A DNA stretch of 44,658 nucleotides from Bremia lactucae (taxonomy: Eukaryota > Oomycota > Peronosporomycetes > Peronosporales > Peronosporaceae), in NCBI RefSeq assembly GCF_004359215.1, contig NW_027152016.1, positions 594,168-638,825 on the forward strand, in the 5' to 3' direction. Numbering within the stretch: position 1 is the stretch's first letter; every line of letters starts with the position of its first letter. Of the stretch, positions 39,420-44,658 are shown piece after piece. Made by a program: the position numbers and the translations under genes. Below the pieces are notes generated by a model. It did no database searches. It saw nothing but the letters and a program-made list of their open reading frames with translations, and was not told where the DNA came from.

Positions 39420-40742
39420 ATGTCCCCAAAGCGGACCCGCACGTCGTACCAGAGCGCTCTGTCGGACAATGTGCGGCCAGGTGGGTCCACTACAATGGAC
39501 GTACTTATCCGTTGGATGAGGACGTCGGGCAACGTAAAGCGCTGGCGTACGGAGCCACGAGCGCCGCTGATACGGGAAGTCGTCGACATGATGCAAGCGG
39601 AGGGACTGGCCCATCGCCAGCCGCCATTTGTGCGTTACAAGCTCATTGCGATCGAAAAGCAATACATGGATGCGAAAAAGTGGTTGCTGGAAACTGGTAT
39701 GCTTGATCTTTACATGAAGGGCAAAGCTGCGAAAGAAGTGCGCGCGCATGTGGACCACGTGTGTCCTCACTATAAAGTCTTGGAACCAGCGTTTCAAAGC
39801 ATTCCCGTGACTCCAAAACACGCGGAAACGATTGAATTGGATGAAGATAGTGCTGGAGAGATGGAGACGGATGAGAATCAAGAGGAAGAGAGTGAAGAGG
39901 AGGACGTGGAGGCTTACGAGAAGACAGCAAAGGGTATAAAGAAGGGGGATACGTTTCGAGATCGGCTCTTTGGTGCTGTGACTTCCGGGTCGACCAAGTC
40001 CAAGTTTTTCAGGTCGACGGAGACTTTAGAGCCAATTTTAAACGATAGAATTGCACCAAAAAAGCCAAAAGCGTCAGTAAAGCAAGGAAAAAAGAAAACA
40101 AGTCGGTTAGCCAAACAAATTGCGCCGTCGCCAGGTTACGCTGCGGCAAGAAAGAGTGTAACCACTCCCGAGTTACAGGATACGGCCATTGCGTCGAATG
40201 TACCGAGTTCAGCAACTTTAAGTAGCGCAAAACCCATGATTGTATCGTCAGAAAAGAGTCTTCCTGTTACTAGTGTGGCGCCAGCTGTAGAGATTGCTCT
40301 CGAAGAAGCATTTCCAGCAACTTTAAATCATGCACCTAAGAAAAAGCGGACGGGTCGGTATTTGAAAAGCAGCGTGGGTGTTGCTTCATCGCCATTAAAT
40401 GAAAGAGGAAGAAGACAAGGTGATATGGACGTGCTTGAGGCAACGGAGGTGATGCCCAGAGAGCCCGAGATCTCTAAAATTGCGGGGAAGCGTGTTCAAA
40501 GACAAGAGTCGATCGATTTGACTACAAACGATGTGGGAATGATTGAACGGGACGCGCTACTTAAGCGTGTGAAGGATGAAGAAAACCAGCGTTATGAAGT
40601 GTTTACGCTCGAACGCGCGAAATTAAAGTGCGAGTTGGAATCAAAACGAGTCCAATTGCTGTTTGAAAAAGCGGCTGCACGGAAGAAATTGGATCTGCTT
40701 GGGGTTTCTCAGGCTGAAATTGACGGTATCTTGCCACTATGA
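39420..40742 (+). CDS. Tandem paralogue 2 of the same unknown family
   Basis: 440 residues from the ATG at 39420 (the frame is open 34 codons upstream, without similarity to paralogue 1). Blocks match paralogue 1 in order: MDVLIRWMRTSGNVKRWRTE, EVVDMMQAEGLAHRQPPFV, IEKQYMDAKKWLLETGMLDL, HVCPHYKVLEPAF, and the C-terminal coiled coil DALLKRVKDEENQRYEVFTL, then LKCELESKRVQLLFEKAAAR ending EIDGILPL. The acidic middle of paralogue 1 is replaced by a shorter acidic patch (EEESEEEDVE) and a Lys/Ser/Pro-rich basic linker. Same strand as its sister; the pair arose by tandem duplication. It converges on the MYND gene (167-bp gap). Confidence 0.75.
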   Translation: MSPKRTRTSYQSALSDNVRPGGSTTMDVLIRWMRTSGNVKRWRTEPRAPLIREVVDMMQAEGLAHRQPPFVRYKLIAIEKQYMDAKKWLLETGMLDLYMKGKAAKEVRAHVDHVCPHYKVLEPAFQSIPVTPKHAETIELDEDSAGEMETDENQEEESEEEDVEAYEKTAKGIKKGDTFRDRLFGAVTSGSTKSKFFRSTETLEPILNDRIAPKKPKASVKQGKKKTSRLAKQIAPSPGYAAARKSVTTPELQDTAIASNVPSSATLSSAKPMIVSSEKSLPVTSVAPAVEIALEEAFPATLNHAPKKKRTGRYLKSSVGVASSPLNERGRRQGDMDVLEATEVMPREPEISKIAGKRVQRQESIDLTTNDVGMIERDALLKRVKDEENQRYEVFTLERAKLKCELESKRVQLLFEKAAARKKLDLLGVSQAEIDGILPL

Positions 40743-40909
40743 GAACTGGAAGCGTGCATTTTCGTGGCATCATTGTTACTAATGACAAATGGGCAATGTC
40801 ACCCGCTTATACGGATTTACATGCACTAAAACGTTGTAGACAGGATATTAAAAATAGTATACATGAAATTTGCAACGAAATCTGAGTCAAGTGTGAGTAT
40901 TTTTTTACT

Positions 40910-41773
40910 CTATTTTATCGTTCGGCATCCGATTTTGTGCAATTTCCAATCTATTTTTTGACATGCAGAGCTGCAATAGAATTGTAATTTGCATCGAGAA
41001 CAGCGCAATGTGCCACTTTTGGTGCAGCTGTTAGCCCCACAAAGCCGCGGGGTGGACCCGGACACCATCGCCTTGCCTGTAGCTTTCGCACGGGCCAGAG
41101 CAGCCCCCATCGCGGCCCCTCCTGTCCCCGCCACCGTTGCAGCTGACTGCGATTTGGCCAGTTGCACCCACGGTGCATCACCTGATACTTCCATTAACCG
41201 AAAATCCAGGCGCACAAAGTCGTCATCTACGCAAATATTAAATTACAAAAAAATGCTTCACAAATTTCACAAATTTCACAAATTTCGCAAGTTACCATTA
41301 TCGAAAACCCGAGCAAGAAATGCATCGCCTTTCACCTCAAGCATTTTCCCACAGGCTTGGGCAATGGCCGAGGCACGGACGTTCGTGGGCAATGCCTTGG
41401 CCGTTCCTTTATCATCCACGTACATATTAACGCCTACGTGCTTGACTTCAGCCGTATTGAGGACAAGCGGGATTGAGTCCACGAGACTGTCCATTTGTTG
41501 CATCATCTCAAGCATAGTATCTGTGAGTGTGGCACCTTTGGGCATTTGAGCCAGTAATTGCTGCTTAAAGGTCTCGTCTTGTTGCTCCTTGGAAGCTGCG
41601 GTGGCGCGGCTCTTGTAGTGAGCACGCAGACGCTCTGTCAAACAGCCAAGCTGTGCCTCCTTGTCCTTTGGAAGCTTGATCGTCCATTCTTCTAGTTCTT
41701 TCGTCTCATCAGCCGGAACGTACACGACGTAAAAGCTCTGGCGCTTCGCCGCGGCTTCTCCAACCATCGGCAT
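40910..41773 (-). CDS. MYND zinc-finger protein, two exons
   Basis: Exon 1 41773-41296, exon 2 41226-40910; 795 nt, 264 residues. The intron (69 bp) has GTAACT...GCGTAG ends and joins in phase 1. The C-terminal finger CGANSCTKSGTLRCSRC then KLQFYCSSACQKIDWKLHK and IGC follows the MYND pattern of paired Cys, with His and Cys at the end; MYND domains usually bind Pro-rich peptides. Residues 1-160 are a domain I do not recognise (RQSFYVVYVPADETKELEEW, AKALPTNVRASAIAQACGKM), followed by an Ala/Gly-rich linker. An upstream in-frame ATG at 41806 would add 11 residues. LTR E begins only 151 bp upstream of the ATG, so its promoter has been compressed or supplied by the LTR. Confidence 0.8.
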
Positions 41774-41924
41774 TGTTTGCAACAACGGCAACTTATTTGA
41801 AATCAATTAAATTTTTAAACAAATGTGAGACCAGTTGTGATGAATGTTCGGAATATTTTTTTTGCTGCAAATTCGTACATTATTCAATTTAAGATTCGTG
41901 AGAGGTTGCGGATAAAACACGCGG

Positions 41925-42362
41925 TGTAACGGGGTGTATCGTTACATGAAATTAACACGTAAACGTTGTTAATTAATATATTATCTACAAGGTAGAGAAT
42001 ATTTGGAGAATATTACTTTAGATGGTAATGTTCTAAAAGCTTATCCATTGGTAGATATAGACCATTATATCTACTTGCTCCGCGGTCCAGTCAGCGCTGG
42101 ACGCGCGCAAAGAGAAAGACAGATAAGACTTTTATTACATGTTTTGTATTAGTTTATAATTAAGAAAGTATAATAGATGGAACAAAAGAACTCAATTATA
42201 TTAATACAGTTTTTGATTAACGCTCTTTAAAGCAAGTGTTTTAAAGAGAGTCTTCCCCTGCACGTACTAGTGTACGTGAAGTGACGTGAGGCACCACACG
42301 CACTGAGGCAGTGCGAAGTGGACTTGTACTGAAGCAGTACAAGTCAGTAGTGCCCCGTTACA
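41925..42362 (+). repeat. LTR of element E (438 bp)
   Basis: TGTAACGGGGTGTAT start, CCCGTTACA end, then CCTGGTAGCACTTTGTAGTCC. Related to LTR D. Its 3' part has hairpins such as CTTGTACT/AGTACAAG (near 42323-42343) and CACGTAC/GTACGTG (near 42261-42278). Confidence 0.85.
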
Positions 42363-42412
42363 CCTGGTAGCACTTTGTAGTCCGTCCAAGGACCACAATT
42401 CCATCATCTATC

Positions 42413-43478
42413 ATGAACATGCTAGATTATAATGGTTATACGCATCACGTTTCGCGTGATAGCTACTCCTTACTAAATGACATAGAAAGAAGTGCGGTCG
42501 AACGAATGAATTCGACCGTAGGGAACGATGCCATCTTGGCCATGCTGTCCGATTTGAACAGAGATGCCCTCCATTCAGCCATCGCCAAGTTCATACATTA
42601 TGAACTTGACGAGGCGAAGGAGAAGGAGAAGGTAGCCTTGCTGTTTAAGCAAGGCTCTCAACAGGCAGAACTGTTGAGGTTACAGCAGGTACAGACCCCT
42701 GTTCCTGGGATGACGCACTCGCGTCGTCCCTAAAACTTAAAGATTGACATTTCTAAGTATAGGGGGAGTCGAAGAAGACTCCCTTTTAAGATGATTGTCG
42801 AGTTGGACGATGCCATAAGGGCTCGACGCATTTGCGTATCCGAATTCGGCAGGTCGTGCCAAAACTTGAGCACTAGCGTTAAGTTGCGCGACCCATATGT
42901 CTTGGGTCGCTAAAGGCTTTTTAAGCTTGGCTCAAACAGATGTTTGAGCCGCCTAGGGCTAGTTCAGATCCTGATAAAAACTTCTGAAACTCAAACAAGG
43001 CCAGCGTGATGTGCACGCTAATGCCAGCACAAACGACTCTTAGCGAGTTGTATCACAAACAACCCAGTTCATGAGCACACGCTGATTACGGTGTTCATGC
43101 AAGGTTATAGATGGTCCCGCGAAGACCCACCTGTTCCGCTTGGAACTGGATACGTTTGAAGAAGCAGTATCCGTTGCGGAACAGGGGGACTTTAGCTTGA
43201 GACAGGCTCATGCTAGTTCGTCATCAAATCGTCCTCCAAGACGACACGAGCTTGGAGGTCCAGAACCTATGGACCACTCTTTTGTCGAAAGCGAGAAATC
43301 TCGCTTTTCGAACAACAAGCGATTCCAAAAATGGAATCGCTGTCAAAACTTAGGACACTACGCTCTTGAGTGTAGTGCCCCACGCCCAGTACCGAGAGGT
43401 ACTGAACGTAATGATGGACCGAATGCCAAAAAGGGCAACGATCGCGGGTCCGACGTTGTTGCGATATCGCAACAGTGA
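42413..43478 (+). pseudogene. Ty3 gag (element E), interrupted
   Basis: The first frame 42413-42733 (106 codons) opens MNMLDYNGYTHHVSRDSYSL and has a helical charged stretch ending QGSQQAELLRLQQ. It stops at 42733. The following block (42740-43130) is in broken frames. The frame 43140-43478 has LGGPEPMDHS and the knuckle region WNRCQNLGHYALEC at 43332-43373, in which the first Cys of C-x2-C-x4-H-x4-C is Trp. A 10-bp palindrome (43318-43341) overlies that change. Confidence 0.7.
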
Positions 43479-43521
43479 GGCGGACCGCCAAAACGGTCGG
43501 GGTCAGTAGGGGCGCAACTCC

Positions 43522-43830
43522 GTGCTGGAGGGTTGTAGGCTTGAATATGTTGAGCGCGACATCCCTCCAACGAGGATGACAGTGCATCTTGCGACAGGTG
43601 CATCGATGACAGTAATGAAACGCGTAGTGAAATTTCACTACACGTTAAAAGATTTACAGTACGACGATGATTTCATCGTGCTGGAATTGGTGACAAATTT
43701 TGATGTCATCCTAGGTTTACTTTGGCTCAGAAAATATGAGCCAAGAATCAGCTGGCAGCATCGATCCGTACAGATGCCTGCCACTTGTTCATCAGATGGC
43801 CATCCGATGAACGTCTTGGAGCGTTCATAA
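43522..43830 (+). pseudogene. Ty3 protease-like domain (element E)
   Basis: 102 codons open. RDIPPTRMTVHLATGASMTV, DDDFIVLELVTNFDVILGLL and WLRKYEPRISW match the second half of a retropepsin-like (RVP-type) domain. The active-site Asp segment is not in this frame; it would lie upstream of 43522 and was not found. The corresponding region of element D is 21772-21957. Confidence 0.65.
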
Positions 43831-44050
43831 GCGTGTGGATATACTACGAGTGAGTGCGATGGTCTCACTTGTCGTACGGTCGTTAGTACGACTGCACAAG
43901 ATCACAGCGTGATAAATAATCACCCTGTGGAGTCTGCTACCGGCGGCTGTGCGAATGCACAGGTAGCGCCGAAGGTCCACCACTCGAATAAGTCGAGTGG
44001 ATTGAGACAATAATGTATGCCTAGCGGGCTACATTGAAGGAAGATGCTGA

Positions 44051-44658
44051 TTGTCCAAGGGGCAACCCAATGATCCTAGTTCGAGTAGAGAGTCGACCGT
44101 AGAGGACCTGACTGTGATAGCGCAATCTCAGTCGGAAGACGTTGAAGGAATAAGTCTTCACGTACTTGAGAAGAAGTCTCCTCAAATAGACAATGCTAAA
44201 GTGACTAGACTTCAGCATCCCGAGGAATTGTTCCCTCGGCAGCCTGTGGATAAATACCAGGAAGAAACCGAGACATTAAATGTCTTGGATAATGACGGTT
44301 CGAGAGTAGGCGCTTATTCTCTTGATCTGTATGCGCCTCCGATGTTAACTTCGAAGATAACTAAATTACCAACCCTAGAACCTTAGCGGTTGTTGAGAGA
44401 TCTGCATGGTCGTAAAATCAAGCAGATCTGCGTACTCGTCACAGAGGACGATTACGTAACCGACATTCGGTCAGCGGTAATTTTTGCAGAGAACGAACGG
44501 GTTCTCAGCAGCTCATCGATGGACGAAAGTATCCTCGATGTGAAGACTCGGATTGAAAGATACAGTACTCAATCTTGGGAGTCACTCAAGGGAAATCCTC
44601 TATACGAGGATTTAATAGAATTCAGGGATGTATTCCCTGAAGCAGTTCCATGCGAGTT
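44051..44658 (+). pseudogene. Linker and RT leader (element E), partial
   Basis: The frame 44051-44386 carries LHVLEKKSPQIDNAKV and LNVLDNDGSRVGAYSLDLYA. After a stop, readable sequence continues (DLHGRKIKQICVLVTEDDYV) and ends in PLYEDLIEFRDVFPEAVP at the window edge. Two 8-bp hairpins lie within the last 66 bases (44593-44613 and 44621-44641). Confidence 0.65.

Larger units (their letters stand above)
41925..44658 (+). mobile_element. Ty3/Gypsy element E, 5' part, cut by window end
   Basis: LTR (41925-42362), TGGTAGCACTTTG, gag start, gag knuckle, protease, linker and the leader to RT, all on the + strand in the same order as element D. The last bases encode GNPLYEDLIEFRDVFPEAVP, which normally lies just before Ty3 RT. 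The open frames are separated by stops, so gag is not continuous. Internal DNA is saturated with palindromic stems (see findings). Confidence 0.85.

Noticed and set aside
1..44658. RxLR or Crinkler effector genes
   Set aside because: No open frame combined an N-terminal signal peptide with an RxLR/EER or LFLAK motif.

Overview
The window looks like a contig from an oomycete nuclear genome, most plausibly a Peronosporales (Phytophthora or downy-mildew) relative. This rests on compact genes with few short GT-AG introns, very short spacers between genes, clear eukaryotic housekeeping proteins (VPS39, DDB1, an animal-type photolyase/cryptochrome, a HECT protein, a MYND protein), and Ty3/Gypsy elements of the kind that fill oomycete genomes. 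The species assignment is inference. Three runs of N (936-1035, 16739-17339, 27403-27502) all lie inside repeats.

Layout: 1-4059 is repeat. It holds a degenerate retroelement ORF on the + strand, then a Ty3/Gypsy element running leftwards from a 531-bp LTR. 4753-15419 is a gene island: photolyase/cryptochrome (-), VPS39 (+) sharing a 143-bp divergent promoter with it, a hypothetical protein with an AP2-like patch (-), a nucleotidyltransferase/EamA-transporter fusion (-), and a three-exon membrane protein (-). 15590-28180 is a second repeat block: a Copia scrap, a Ty3 5' half with its LTR, unassigned sequence, a nearly full-length but inactivated Ty3 pol region, an inverted twin of the first repeat, and a 3' LTR. 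28690-41773 is a second gene island: DDB1 (-), a six-exon HAD-like gene (-), a doubtful small membrane-protein locus (-), a RanBP2-finger/HECT gene (+), two tandem paralogues of an unknown family (+), and a spliced MYND gene (-). 41925-44658 is a further Ty3 element, cut by the window end.

The most unusual signal is in the retroelements. Their LTRs and coding regions are packed with short perfect inverted repeats, roughly one stem-loop every 30-60 bases, mostly 7-13 bp stems with 0-16 nt loops and one of 31 bp. Fifteen perfect stems of at least 8 bp with loops of 16 nt or less were found by hand in 42413-44658, where about 0.6 would be expected by chance. Related elements in the window carry different palindromes at homologous places. 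In one case a palindrome overlies the loss of a zinc-knuckle cysteine that a relative keeps. The host gene stretches I checked by eye do not show this. Other items of note are the nucleotidyltransferase-EamA fusion, a HECT domain whose catalytic-cysteine position reads Gly, and a HAD-like protein without the usual catalytic Asp motifs.

The host genes do not form one pathway. VPS39 acts in endolysosomal tethering, DDB1 in CUL4 ubiquitin ligases and UV-damage recognition, the photolyase in light-driven repair or signalling, and the HECT protein in ubiquitin transfer if active. No tRNA, rRNA, CRISPR array or RxLR-type effector gene was recognised.
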